Assembly (NCBI GenBank): GCA_943361925.1
Contig: CALRIT020000019.1
Span: forward strand, 34,975-98,974
Direction of reading: 5' to 3'
From: CAISCU01 sp943361925
GTDB taxonomy: Bacteria > Bacteroidota > Bacteroidia > UKL13-3
DNA length: 64,000 nucleotides
Of the stretch, positions 43,816 to 52,849 are shown in pieces. Position 1 is the stretch's first letter; each line of letters begins with the position of its first letter. The translations under genes and the position numbers were made by a program. Below the pieces are notes generated by a model. The model had not been told where the DNA came from, made no database searches, and saw only the letters and a list, made by a program, of their open reading frames with translations.

Positions 43816-46800
43816 ATGACAATTATGAATACATTAACAACAAAGTTTTTCGCAAAATCAGTTTATGTCCTTGCTTTCATAGCCATAAGCAGCTCTGCAT
43901 TTGCAACGGAAAATATTGGTTTAGGCAAAAAGAACTCAAAAGCCAATTTGCTTAAAAAGGCAGGAGGTTGCGAAGCAGCAACCCAACAAAAAGATCTGGA
44001 CGTTAACAATGTTAGAACCACAATTCTTAATGGTGGTGATATGTGGTGGAACTTAAGTAATGCCAGATATGAAGTTCCTAAAGTTAACCCTGGACAGGTT
44101 TCTAAACATTCATTGTTCTCAGGTGCATTATGGATTGGTGGTATTACTCAAGGAAACTTGAGAATTGCCGCTCAAACTTATCGCCAAAGCGGTAATGACT
44201 ACTATCCAGGTCCATTGCAAGTTGAGGGTTCTGCTAGAGGAACTGTAACAAAAGAAACTTGTAAAGCTTATGATGAAATTTGGAAAATAACTCTTCAGGA
44301 AATTGATGAGTTCAGAAATAATTCTGAAAACTGGTCAAGTCCTTCTTCTATCATTTCAGGATGGCCTGGAAATGGTGGTCCAGGTGAAGCAGCAACTTTA
44401 GCTCCTTTCTATGATGTAGACGGAAATAATTATTATGACCCTATTGCCGGAGATTATCCTTCTTTTGATTTTAATAAATCTGACAATATTCCTGATATGA
44501 TGTTGTATATGATTTACAACGATAAAGGTAATATTCACTCAGAAACTGAAGGTTTACCTATTGGATTGGAATTACATACTCAATGTTTTGGTTATTCAAC
44601 CAATGATGAAGTGAATAACATGACTTTCTACAGAACTACTATTTTTAACAGAGGAACTGAAACCATTGACTCATGTATCTTTGGTCAGTGGGTTGATGCG
44701 GATTTAGGTAACTATTCAGATGACTATGTTGAGTGTGATGTAAAAAGAAACTTAGGTATTTGTTATAATGGTGACGATAATGATGAAGGTATCTTAGGAT
44801 ATGGTTTGAATCCTCCAAGTGTGGGTGTAAACTTCTTTGAAGGTCCAAGACGTCCCGATGGAACAGAAATTGGTTTGACAAAATTTGTTTACTATAACAA
44901 TGACTTTTCTGTTACAGGAAATCCTTCTCGTCCTGAACATTACTGGAACTATTTAAATGGTCGTTGGAAAGATGGTTTGAATATTACTTATGGTGGAAAT
45001 GGCAGAGGAGGTAGTGATACTGCTTCATTCATGTTCCCTGGTAATTCAGACCCTGCTAACAGAGAATCATGGACAGAAAGAATTGCTGGAAACCAACCTG
45101 GTGACAGACGTTTCATGCAAACTGCAGGTTCATTTAGTATGTTGCCTGGTGCAAAAAATGAAGTTACTATAGCTGTAGTTTGGGCTCGTGCTACTACAGG
45201 TGGTGCTACAGGTTCATTCAACTTATTAAAAGAAGCTTCTGATAAAGCATTTGTACTTTATAAAAATAACTTCAAATTTATTGATGGACCTTCAATTCCT
45301 TCATTAGAAATCACTGAATTAGATCGTAAGTTGATTATTAACATCACTAATTACCAAAAAACAGAATCTTATATCGATTCGAGTTCAGGGTTATGTGCTA
45401 ATAAAACTGTCTACAAATTCCAGGGATATCAAATTTTCCAAACTAAAACCAGTTCACCTCCGGGAGACATCTACAACAATGATGAAGCTCGTTTAGTTGC
45501 TCAATGTGATGTTGTTGATGGTGTTAATTTGATTGTTAATATTGTTAATGATGCTGATTTAGGTAATGTTAAAAAGATTATGGTGAATGGAGCTGATAAA
45601 GGCGTTCAACATAGTTTTGAAGTAACTAAAGATTTATTCTCTACAGCTTCTGATCAAACTTTAGCTAATTTCCAGAACTACTACTATTACTTGGTTGCTT
45701 ACTCAAGTGCAACTAATTGTTCAAGCGAACAAATTCAATATTTATCAGGACGTAAACGTTATGATGGTGCTGGTAATAATACATATATGGCAGTTCCTCA
45801 TAAAGCTGCTCCTCATGGACAAGGTACTATTCTAAATTCTTTCTATGGAGATGGTCCTGAAATTGAAAAAGTTGAAGGTATTGGAAATGCCGGACATGAA
45901 ATTCAATTAACAGAAGAAACCATTCAAAAAGCTTTAATTGCTCCTTATTATGTTGAAGTTCCTAAATACAAAAAGGCTTTAGGTCCGGTTTTAGTAAAAG
46001 TTATTAATCCTTTTAATATCCCTAATGCAAAATTTGAATTGAAATTGGCTGATTCATCTTTTGCTGCTGACAAAGCTGTATCTCTAAGCAAAGATTCAAC
46101 ATACTGGACATTAAAGAATTTAAATACCGGTGAAGTTATTTTAGCAGAAAGAGCTATTGGTTCTCCAAATGAGCAAATGTTCTCTAAATGGGGTTTAAGT
46201 GTAACAATTGAACAAGCAGTTGCTCCTGGAAATCCAGATGATGCAACCGATATTAGTAATGGTTATATTTCTGCATCATTGTCGTTTGCAAATAGCAACA
46301 ATGCATGGTTAACTGGTGTACCTGATGAAGTAGCAGCATTTACTCCTTTCAACTGGATTCGTTCAGGTAACGCAGGTTCTCCTAATTTTGAGAATTTTTA
46401 TGAGCACGATTTTGCTGTTGGAAGTCCAAAGCGTTCTTTAGATCCAAGAAAAGCTTATGGTAAAATACTTGGTGGTACTTGGGCTCCTTATGCATTAGCT
46501 GCAAGAGCATTAGCTAATCCAACTGCAACTCCTCCTGTAGGTTCAACATTTGGTCCGGCTTGGGCTGTAGGTTCTGATGGTACTGGTTTAGGTATTGGTG
46601 GTGCTTCTGATGATAATTCATTGGCTGATTTGCAAAGTGTTGATTTGGTTCTTACAAGTGATAAAACTAAATGGACTCGTTGTGTGGTTTTAGAATCCGG
46701 TGAAAATGCAACAACTACTATTGGTGGTGCTATTAAATTAAATCGTCGTAAATCACCTTCAGTTGATCAGGATGGCAAAGCAGTTGCCGGAACCGGTTTA

Positions 46801-47685
46801 GGTTGGTTCCCTGGGTATGCAGTTAATGTTGAAACAGGTGAAAGATTAAATATCATGTTTGCAGAAGATTCATCATTACCTGGTGAAAATGGTAGTGATA
46901 TGATTTGGAATCCAACAGGAAATTTAATTAGAAACGATGTAGGTGGTTTTGAATATACAATGGGTGGTAAACATCACGTTTATATTATGGGTTCAAAAGG
47001 CTTTAGAACTGCTCCAACTGGTCCTATTCGTTACCGTGGTCCTCGTTATGATGAAGCTAAAAGTTATGATAGTTTGTTTAATTTAATTGAAGCTGGAACC
47101 GGTGCTTCATTAAACAAACGTTATATTTTTTCTCAGGCTATGTGGGTAACAATTCCATTATTAACTCCTCAATCTAAATTGTTAAGTATTAAAGATGGTT
47201 TAATTCCAACTACTACTACTATTAAATTAAGAGTTAAACGCCCTTATGCTACTTATACTGCTACTTCAAGTGTGTTAGAGAATAATGGATTGCCATTATA
47301 CAGATTCTCTACTGAAAACATTGCTCCATCAGTTGGAACAGCTGAAGCAGGAAAAACAGCATTGGATTTAGTTACAATCTCTCCAAATCCATACTATGCT
47401 TATGCTGGTTATGAAGATCCAAACAACCAATTAGATACTAGAGTTAGATTAGCTAACCTTCCTAAAAAATGTGTTGTTTCAATCTATACTCAAGGTGGAT
47501 TCTTAGTTCGTAGAATCAGAAAAGATGATGATACAAGAACTTACATTGACTGGGATTTGAAAAATGATGCGAATGTTCCAATTTCAAGTGGTGTTTACTT
47601 AATGCATGTTTATGCTGATGGAATTGGTGAAAGAGTAATCAAATGGTTTGGTATCATGCGTAAAGTGGATTTCGATACCTTCTAA
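43816..47685 (+). CDS. Very large secreted protein, probable T9SS cargo-like
   Basis: 1289 residues with a signal peptide (ends SAFATE). The start at 43816 and a second ATG at 43825 are both possible. Near the N-terminus it carries VRTTILNGGDMWWNLSNARY and LFSGALWIGGITQGNLRIAA, blocks I recall from other large Bacteroidota secreted proteins of unknown role. The C-terminal 95 residues (SPNPYYAYAG to the end) have the SPNP...YTQGGFLVR...SSGVYLMHVYADG pattern of a FlgD/T9SS-like sorting domain, but end with KWFGIMRKVDFDTF, so they are not canonical. It begins 12 bp after the TonB receptor. Function unknown. Confidence 0.75.
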   Translation: MTIMNTLTTKFFAKSVYVLAFIAISSSAFATENIGLGKKNSKANLLKKAGGCEAATQQKDLDVNNVRTTILNGGDMWWNLSNARYEVPKVNPGQVSKHSLFSGALWIGGITQGNLRIAAQTYRQSGNDYYPGPLQVEGSARGTVTKETCKAYDEIWKITLQEIDEFRNNSENWSSPSSIISGWPGNGGPGEAATLAPFYDVDGNNYYDPIAGDYPSFDFNKSDNIPDMMLYMIYNDKGNIHSETEGLPIGLELHTQCFGYSTNDEVNNMTFYRTTIFNRGTETIDSCIFGQWVDADLGNYSDDYVECDVKRNLGICYNGDDNDEGILGYGLNPPSVGVNFFEGPRRPDGTEIGLTKFVYYNNDFSVTGNPSRPEHYWNYLNGRWKDGLNITYGGNGRGGSDTASFMFPGNSDPANRESWTERIAGNQPGDRRFMQTAGSFSMLPGAKNEVTIAVVWARATTGGATGSFNLLKEASDKAFVLYKNNFKFIDGPSIPSLEITELDRKLIINITNYQKTESYIDSSSGLCANKTVYKFQGYQIFQTKTSSPPGDIYNNDEARLVAQCDVVDGVNLIVNIVNDADLGNVKKIMVNGADKGVQHSFEVTKDLFSTASDQTLANFQNYYYYLVAYSSATNCSSEQIQYLSGRKRYDGAGNNTYMAVPHKAAPHGQGTILNSFYGDGPEIEKVEGIGNAGHEIQLTEETIQKALIAPYYVEVPKYKKALGPVLVKVINPFNIPNAKFELKLADSSFAADKAVSLSKDSTYWTLKNLNTGEVILAERAIGSPNEQMFSKWGLSVTIEQAVAPGNPDDATDISNGYISASLSFANSNNAWLTGVPDEVAAFTPFNWIRSGNAGSPNFENFYEHDFAVGSPKRSLDPRKAYGKILGGTWAPYALAARALANPTATPPVGSTFGPAWAVGSDGTGLGIGGASDDNSLADLQSVDLVLTSDKTKWTRCVVLESGENATTTIGGAIKLNRRKSPSVDQDGKAVAGTGLGWFPGYAVNVETGERLNIMFAEDSSLPGENGSDMIWNPTGNLIRNDVGGFEYTMGGKHHVYIMGSKGFRTAPTGPIRYRGPRYDEAKSYDSLFNLIEAGTGASLNKRYIFSQAMWVTIPLLTPQSKLLSIKDGLIPTTTTIKLRVKRPYATYTATSSVLENNGLPLYRFSTENIAPSVGTAEAGKTALDLVTISPNPYYAYAGYEDPNNQLDTRVRLANLPKKCVVSIYTQGGFLVRRIRKDDDTRTYIDWDLKNDANVPISSGVYLMHVYADGIGERVIKWFGIMRKVDFDTF

Positions 47686-47696
47686 AAATATAATAG

Positions 47697-47724
47697 CCCG
47701 TTTTGTTCAATTGAACAAAACGGG
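47697..47724. repeat. Perfect 28-bp palindrome between the secreted-protein and PorV/PorQ genes
   Basis: CCCGTTTTGTTCAA is followed directly by its reverse complement, with no loop bases. It lies 12 bp after the 1289-residue gene stop and 28 bp before the next ATG. No T-run follows, so it is either a weak terminator or an mRNA-stabilising hairpin that sets the ratio of the two products. Confidence 0.6.
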
Positions 47725-47752
47725 AATTATCTAACCTTAAAAAGAAATTGAA

Positions 47753-48865
47753 ATGAATAAGAAAATTACTTTAGGAATAATAGGTTTACTATCAATTGGA
47801 ATTTCAGCTTTTGCTGGAAACCCTGATAGGGCCGGAGGTGCTGGTGCAACACAATTGGTTGTGAATCCATTTGCACGCTCAAGCGGATTGGGTAATAGTA
47901 ATACAGCTAATGTAAGAGGTGTTGAATCTTTTTACTTAAATGTTGGTGGTCTTGCTTATACCAAAGGTACAGAAGTTGCATTTTCAAGAATGACTTACTT
48001 GGCAGGTGCCGGAGTAAATATAAGTAATCTTGGATTAGCCCAATCTTTAGGAGAAGAAGGTACAGGAGGTGTTTTAGGTTTAGGAATTACCTCATGGAAT
48101 TTTGGTGATGTTCCTATCACTACTTTTGATAATCCAGATGGTACATTGCCTTCTTTTACACCTTCAGTTGTAAATTTAAATGCATCATACTCTAAAACGT
48201 TTTCAAATAGTATTACTGGTGGTATACTTTTAAGAATTATTTCTGAAGGTACTGCAGATGTAAGAGCTTCTGGTGTAGGTTTTGATTTTGGTGTTCAATA
48301 CCAAACTTCTTTTAATGCAAAGAAAAAGAAGATTAAAAAGGAAGATTTCAGATTAGGTATTTCAGCAAGAAATATTGGTCCCGATTTAACTTATTCAGGA
48401 TCAGGTTTGTCTTTCCGTGCTATGAATACTTCTACTGGTGCTGATAGAAGAGCATTGTTTGATGCTGATAAATTTAACTTACCTGCTTTGGTGAATATTG
48501 GTCTATCTTATGATATGCGTTTAGATAAAAATGAAAGTACTTACTTTCATAGATTAACTGCCAGCGGTAATTTCCAATACAATGCATTTCAATCGAATAT
48601 CTTAGGCTTTGGTGCTGAATATTCTTTCAAAGAAATGTTCATGTTAAGAGCTGCATACAATGTTCAAAATGGTAATTCATTTACCAACGATATGAACAAT
48701 CCTACAAATTATGCCCCTGATTATGGAATTTGGGCGGGTTGCACTTTACAAGTTCCCGTAACTAAAGGTGGAACTGCATTTGCCTTGGATTACTCTTATG
48801 CACCTACCAGAATTTTTAATGGTATGCATACAGTTGGTATTCGTTTGAATATTGCTGGAAAATAG
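47753..48865 (+). CDS. PorV/PorQ-family outer-membrane protein
   Basis: 370 residues with a signal peptide (ISAFAG). Start GAGATQLVVNPFARSSGLGNS and the block SFYLNVGGLAYTKGTEVAFSRMTYLAG match the PorV/PorQ family, where conserved Asn/Gly turns open the barrel. Beta strands continue to a C-terminal GIRLNIAGK. In T9SS, PorV shuttles cargo from the translocon to the attachment complex and PorQ is an accessory. Lying directly after a TonB receptor and a giant secreted protein, this paralogue may be dedicated to that cargo (inference). A terminator follows. Confidence 0.8.
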   Translation: MNKKITLGIIGLLSIGISAFAGNPDRAGGAGATQLVVNPFARSSGLGNSNTANVRGVESFYLNVGGLAYTKGTEVAFSRMTYLAGAGVNISNLGLAQSLGEEGTGGVLGLGITSWNFGDVPITTFDNPDGTLPSFTPSVVNLNASYSKTFSNSITGGILLRIISEGTADVRASGVGFDFGVQYQTSFNAKKKKIKKEDFRLGISARNIGPDLTYSGSGLSFRAMNTSTGADRRALFDADKFNLPALVNIGLSYDMRLDKNESTYFHRLTASGNFQYNAFQSNILGFGAEYSFKEMFMLRAAYNVQNGNSFTNDMNNPTNYAPDYGIWAGCTLQVPVTKGGTAFALDYSYAPTRIFNGMHTVGIRLNIAGK

Positions 48866-48893
48866 TCCGAATTTTATTATACTTGTATAACCA

Positions 48894-48929
48894 AAAAGAA
48901 ACGTTCCGACTTGTCGGAACGTTTCTTTT
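48894..48929. terminator. Strong terminator after the PorV/PorQ gene
   Basis: AAAAGAAACGTTCCGAC (48894-48910) and its exact complement (48913-48929) with a 2-base loop, T-rich at the end. It closes the TonB receptor operon. Confidence 0.9.
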
Positions 48930-48965
48930 GTTATTTATAACCAACATAGAAATATTTTTTTAGTT

Positions 48966-49439
48966 ATGGCTGAATTTAATTATGTAACAAAAGAGGGTCT
49001 GGAGAAATTAAACAAAGAGCTTCATGATATGAAGTATGTGCAAAGACCATTCATTACAAAGCAAATTGCTGATGCTAGAGATAAAGGCGATTTAAGTGAA
49101 AATGCAGAATACCATGCTGCAAAAGAAGATCAGGGTTTATTAGAAGCAAAAATTGCAGTATTAAACGATTTAATTACCATGTCACGCATTATTGATGAGT
49201 CAAAGCTTGATACCAGCAAAGTAATGATGCTAAGTAATGTGAGAGTCTTAAATCAAACAACAAAAAAAGAATTGATTTATACTTTGGTTAATGAAAAGGA
49301 AGCGGATTTGAAATTAGGAAAAATCTCATTTAAATCTCCAATTGGAATTGGCCTGATGGGTAAAAAAGTTGGTGATGTAGTGGAAGTGAAAGTACCTGCA
49401 GGTTTATTGAAGTTCGAAATACTTGAAATTACACTTTAA
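48966..49439 (+). CDS. greA: Transcription elongation factor GreA
   Basis: 157 residues, the usual length. The N-terminal coiled coil carries the acidic tip (DARDKGDLSENAEYHAAKEDQ), which reaches into RNA polymerase to stimulate cleavage of backtracked RNA. The C-terminal FKBP-like domain ends ISFKSPIGIGLMGKKVGD. The ATG of the next gene overlaps its stop by one base (TAATG), so they are co-translated. Confidence 0.96.
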   Translation: MAEFNYVTKEGLEKLNKELHDMKYVQRPFITKQIADARDKGDLSENAEYHAAKEDQGLLEAKIAVLNDLITMSRIIDESKLDTSKVMMLSNVRVLNQTTKKELIYTLVNEKEADLKLGKISFKSPIGIGLMGKKVGDVVEVKVPAGLLKFEILEITL

Positions 49440-49840
49440 TGAGCACCATTTTTTCTAAAATTATTAATGGTGAAATTCCTTGCCATAAAATCGCAGAAAC
49501 AGAAGATTATTTTGCTTTCCTAGATATTCGTCCTCTTACAATTGGACATACTTTAGTTGTTCCAAAAATTGAAGTAGATTATATTTTTGACTTGGATGTT
49601 GAGAAATTTGTTGGACTTCATCTGTTTTCTAAAATCGTAGCTGATGGCTTAAAATCAGCCTTTCCCGATAAGAGAATTGGTGTTTCTGTAATTGGATTGG
49701 AAGTTCCTCATGCCCACATTCATTTGATTCCTTTTTCTTCAATGAATGAAATGAATTTTTCAAATGAAAAATTAAATTTAAGTCAGGAAACGCTGGCTGA
49801 AATAGCAAATAAAATTAGAAGCCAGTTTAATCCAGTTTAA
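49439..49840 (+). CDS. HIT-family hydrolase
   Basis: 133 residues. It carries the histidine-triad motif HAHIHLIPF (about residues 98-106), with an N-terminal FSKIINGEIPCHKIAETEDYFAFLDI typical of the HINT/Hit branch. These enzymes hydrolyse nucleoside phosphoramidates or dinucleotide polyphosphates. Its overlap with greA by one base is a common gene pairing in this phylum. It is convergent with ruvC, with only 3 bp between the stops. Confidence 0.92.
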   Translation: MSTIFSKIINGEIPCHKIAETEDYFAFLDIRPLTIGHTLVVPKIEVDYIFDLDVEKFVGLHLFSKIVADGLKSAFPDKRIGVSVIGLEVPHAHIHLIPFSSMNEMNFSNEKLNLSQETLAEIANKIRSQFNPV

Positions 49841-49843
49841 TGC

Positions 49844-50431
49844 TTAAGGTTTCTTTTTTATTTTATCAGGATTTTGATTCACAAAAGCTTCCCAACTGGA
49901 AGCTTTTTTTATGCTTTTCTTGGCAGGTGTTGCTTTGATAATTTGAGTGTTCTGCATAAAGTGACAATAAGCTGCAGCTAATCCATCTGTAGCATCATAA
50001 AAACTATGGTTCTCTTCGTATTTGAAAATTCTTTGTAACATTATTGCTACCTGTTCTTTACTCGCATTACCATTTCCTGTTATAGATTGCTTGATTTTTT
50101 TAGGAGAATACTCATTTACACTTAATTCTCTGCTCATGGCAGCAGCAATTGCTACACCCTGAGCCCTGCCTAATTTTAACATCGATTGAACATTTTTTCC
50201 AAAAAATGGCGCTTCAATCGCTAATTCATCCGGATGGAATTCATCAATTAAGCCAACTGTGCGTTCAAATATCTTTTTTAATTTAAGCGCATAATCTTCA
50301 TATTTATCAAGCTTAAGTACGCCCATGCCCAGTAATTCCGCTTGTTTACCCTTAGTTATGATAATTCCATAACCCATAACAATTGTGCCGGGGTCGATAC
50401 CCAAAATAATTCTCTCCTTCTTTTCAATCAT
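49844..50431 (-). CDS. ruvC: Holliday junction resolvase RuvC
   Basis: 195 residues. Acidic catalytic residues are in place: ILGIDPGT (Asp), LAIEAPFFG (Glu) and the late DATDGLAAAYCH (Asp pair). GKNVQSMLKLGRAQGVA is the conserved central block. The tail after about residue 165 is Lys-rich (PAKKSIKKASSWEAFVNQN) and longer than the core. It cleaves four-way junctions during recombination repair. Its start lies 60 bp from the start of the divergent flippase-like gene. Confidence 0.95.
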   Translation of the reverse strand: MIEKKERIILGIDPGTIVMGYGIIITKGKQAELLGMGVLKLDKYEDYALKLKKIFERTVGLIDEFHPDELAIEAPFFGKNVQSMLKLGRAQGVAIAAAMSRELSVNEYSPKKIKQSITGNGNASKEQVAIMLQRIFKYEENHSFYDATDGLAAAYCHFMQNTQIIKATPAKKSIKKASSWEAFVNQNPDKIKKKP

Positions 50432-50435
50432 TGTA

Positions 50436-50467
50436 TTTGTTTATCGTCGCTTGCCTTTGTTTCTTTG
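50436..50467 (+). promoter_or_regulatory. Promoter for the flippase-like gene operon
   Basis: TTTG (50436-50439), a 20-base spacer, then TTTCTTTG (50460-50467), one mismatch to TAnnTTTG. It gives a start point about 18 bases before the ATG at 50492 and rules out starts inside ruvC. Confidence 0.5.
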
Positions 50468-50491
50468 CCGCCAAACTTAGCTAATCTATTA

Positions 50492-51439
50492 ATGAACTCA
50501 AATTCCCAAATGAAATACTTACTGCAATTTTTGAAGCTGGTACTTCTAATTGGGTCATTTGCTTTTATTGGCTACAAATTAACCAATACATTTAATATAA
50601 ATGAAAGGTATTTAGATTTTGTGGTACTATATCAACCTAAATCTTTATTCTTCTTTTTTTTAGCATTCTCATTGATGTTTTTGAATATTTCTCTTGAAGT
50701 AAAAAAGTGGATGGTACTAGTAAAGCCATATGAGCATTTTACATTCAAAGAGTCGACATCTGCTGTTGTATCAGGTATTGCTTTAAGTATTATTACACCA
50801 AACCAAATTGGAGATTTTGCAGGAAGAGTTCTAAACCTAAATAAATTAGCCAAATTAAAAGGAGCATTATTAGCTGTTATTGGATATACCGCGCAGGTTT
50901 TAACTACCATTGTTTTTGGTTTGTTTGCTTACTGGAGATTGGTTTTATCTAAAGCTGATATGCCTGAATTAACTGCAATTCTTTGCTTATTGGCAGCAAT
51001 ACTTTCCGTATTCATCTTCTTTAATTTCCGGCTTTTAAGTCCACTATTAAATAAGTTCAGATTTTTAAAAAAGTATGAAGAATCTATTAATGTTTTTAAG
51101 GAACAAAAGAGTGATTTATTGCTTAATGTGCTGATTTTATCAGTAGTTAGATTTTGTACTTATTTGGTTCAATTCTGGTTATTACTAAAATTCTTCCAGG
51201 TTGAAATCTCAGCTTTTGATGCATTTTCTGCGATTATATCTACCTTTTTTGTTCAGTCATTTGTTCCTTCATTTTTATTGCTTGAATTAGGATTACGTGG
51301 CTCAGCAGCAATTTGGTTTATTGGCATGTTTTCATCAAATATTCCCGGAATATTATTGGCTTCATATACACTTTGGATAATTAATATGCTGATTCCGGCT
51401 TTATATGGTTACTTCATCATTTATAAAATAAAAACATGA
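50492..51439 (+). CDS. LPG-synthase-TM / flippase-like integral membrane protein
   Basis: 315 residues from the ATG at 50492 (a second ATG at 50510 also fits). The open frame extends upstream into ruvC, but that part has no coding support. It has about eight membrane segments. The pattern STSAVVSGIALSIITPNQIGDFAGRVLNL (near 85-113) is the hallmark loop of the lysylphosphatidylglycerol-synthase transmembrane family, a flippase-like fold (PF-type UPF0104). A role in moving lipid-linked material is likely. Its stop overlaps the glycosyltransferase start by 4 bp, so the two probably act together. Confidence 0.8.
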   Translation: MNSNSQMKYLLQFLKLVLLIGSFAFIGYKLTNTFNINERYLDFVVLYQPKSLFFFFLAFSLMFLNISLEVKKWMVLVKPYEHFTFKESTSAVVSGIALSIITPNQIGDFAGRVLNLNKLAKLKGALLAVIGYTAQVLTTIVFGLFAYWRLVLSKADMPELTAILCLLAAILSVFIFFNFRLLSPLLNKFRFLKKYEESINVFKEQKSDLLLNVLILSVVRFCTYLVQFWLLLKFFQVEISAFDAFSAIISTFFVQSFVPSFLLLELGLRGSAAIWFIGMFSSNIPGILLASYTLWIINMLIPALYGYFIIYKIKT

Positions 51440-52572
51440 TAGCTTGGTATATAATTTCATTTTCACTTCTGGCATTTTATTTTGTCTTGATTTTAATGTT
51501 TTGGATTGGTTGGATTTTAATCAAACAAAGAACTGAGCCATTTAAAAATGAAAACAAAACAAAGTTTACTATCCTAATTCCTGTTAGAAATGAAGAGGAA
51601 TTGATACTTGAGAATTTAAATAGTCTTTTAAGTTTGAATTATCCTTTTGATTTGTTCGAAATACTTATTTTAAACGATCATTCAACAGATAGAACAGGAG
51701 AGATTACTGAGAAATTTATTCAGGATAACAAAAATTTTCCTTTGAAATTGGTTGATTTAAGTACCTATTCCGAAATCAAAAACAAAAAGGATGTGATAAC
51801 TTTTGGTGTCAATAATGCTCAAACCGAATGGATAGTTTTAACAGATGGAGATTGCAGAAGAAATTCTGATTGGTTAAAAGCACTCAATGAATTTATTGTT
51901 GAACACAATTGTAAAATGATTTATGCACCGGTTGAATTTTCTTCCAACGGAGTTTTTGAGCATATTCAGGCTTTAGAGTTTAGCGGTTTGGTTGGGATAG
52001 GAGGTGCAGCCATCAGACTTAAGAAACCCAATATGTGTAGTGCTGCAAATCTTGCTTTTAAGAAGGAAGTGTTTATTGAAATGGGAGGTTATGATGATAA
52101 TAACCATATTGCTTCAGGAGATGATGAATATTTGCTTCATAAAGTATTTAAAATGTATCCAGATGAGGTATTCTTTTTAAAGGATTTACGCGCATTGGTA
52201 AGCACATCTCCCAATTCTTCGATTGAGCAATTGGCCAACCAAAGGCGACGTTGGGTATCAAAGAGTACGCATTATGAAAATAGATCTATCACTGCAATTT
52301 TAGCAGCTGCCTATTTCTTTAATTTAAGTATTTTGTTGAATTTTATTCTGGGTATATTCTATGATAATTTCCTTTGGCTGGCATTCATACAAATTGCTTT
52401 TAAAGCTTTAATTGAAGGTTTATTTTTGTTTGATGTATTGCGCTTTTTTAAACGATCTTATTTAATTTTATTTTTATTGATAGCCGAACCTTTTCATATT
52501 TTTTATGTTCTAATTATTGGAATATGGGCCAATTTGGCGGGTTATAATTGGAAGGGAAGAAAACACATTTAA
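51436..52572 (+). CDS. Family 2 glycosyltransferase, membrane-associated
   Basis: 378 residues. A first membrane segment (about 3-28) is followed by the GT-A catalytic domain: FTILIPVRNEEELI, ILNDHSTDRTGEI, DGDCRRNSDWL (a DxD-like metal site), GDDEYLLHKVF and QRRRWVSKS as the Q/RxxRW motif. Three C-terminal membrane segments follow (about 280-370). It is a processive-type sugar transferase of the cellulose-synthase-like branch, possibly making a lipid-linked or exported glycan with the flippase-like protein. It overlaps the upstream gene by 4 bp. Confidence 0.88.
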   Translation: MIAWYIISFSLLAFYFVLILMFWIGWILIKQRTEPFKNENKTKFTILIPVRNEEELILENLNSLLSLNYPFDLFEILILNDHSTDRTGEITEKFIQDNKNFPLKLVDLSTYSEIKNKKDVITFGVNNAQTEWIVLTDGDCRRNSDWLKALNEFIVEHNCKMIYAPVEFSSNGVFEHIQALEFSGLVGIGGAAIRLKKPNMCSAANLAFKKEVFIEMGGYDDNNHIASGDDEYLLHKVFKMYPDEVFFLKDLRALVSTSPNSSIEQLANQRRRWVSKSTHYENRSITAILAAAYFFNLSILLNFILGIFYDNFLWLAFIQIAFKALIEGLFLFDVLRFFKRSYLILFLLIAEPFHIFYVLIIGIWANLAGYNWKGRKHI

Positions 52573-52573
52573 T

Positions 52574-52846
52574 ATGGTATACGAACTAAGCGATTTAGAA
52601 AGAGATATACTTAATAGCGTATATTTTGTTGAGCCTTTTGAAAATATTTTGGAGGAGGTTAATCTACCTGCCCCAATTGTTGCTGATGGAATAAAAACGC
52701 TGATACATAAAAAGATGATTGTAGCTATGCGCTGGGACGAGGCAAAAATGGAATATGTAAGAAGTTTTATCTATGATTCAGATAACATGAAAGCCTATTC
52801 TTATTTAGCTACAAAGGAAGGCTTATTGGCTCACAATTCTATTTAA
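52574..52846 (+). CDS. Small protein, possible winged-helix fold
   Basis: 90 residues from the ATG at 52574, one base after the glycosyltransferase stop. An upstream frame starting at 52517 overlaps that gene and is not supported. The layout, helix (LSDLERDILNSVYF), helix (FENILEEV), helix (APIVADGIKTLIHKKMI) and then a beta-hairpin-like AMRWDEAKMEYVRSF, looks like a small winged helix, but I do not recognise a family. The tight spacing before recO argues it is real and translated in the same operon. Confidence 0.55.
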   Translation: MVYELSDLERDILNSVYFVEPFENILEEVNLPAPIVADGIKTLIHKKMIVAMRWDEAKMEYVRSFIYDSDNMKAYSYLATKEGLLAHNSI

Positions 52847-52849
52847 TTC

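Noticed and set aside
44645..45221. Two minus-strand frames of about 77 codons inside the 1289-residue gene
   Set aside because: Antisense to a long intact gene, with His-rich or Pro-rich low-complexity translations typical of shadows.
40006..48865. Polysaccharide utilisation locus
   Set aside because: A TonB receptor is present, but there is no SusD, no glycoside hydrolase and no sensor next to it.
50342..50491. Upstream extension of the flippase-like gene into ruvC
   Set aside because: It overlaps ruvC coding sequence, has no family resemblance, and lies before the putative promoter at 50436-50467.
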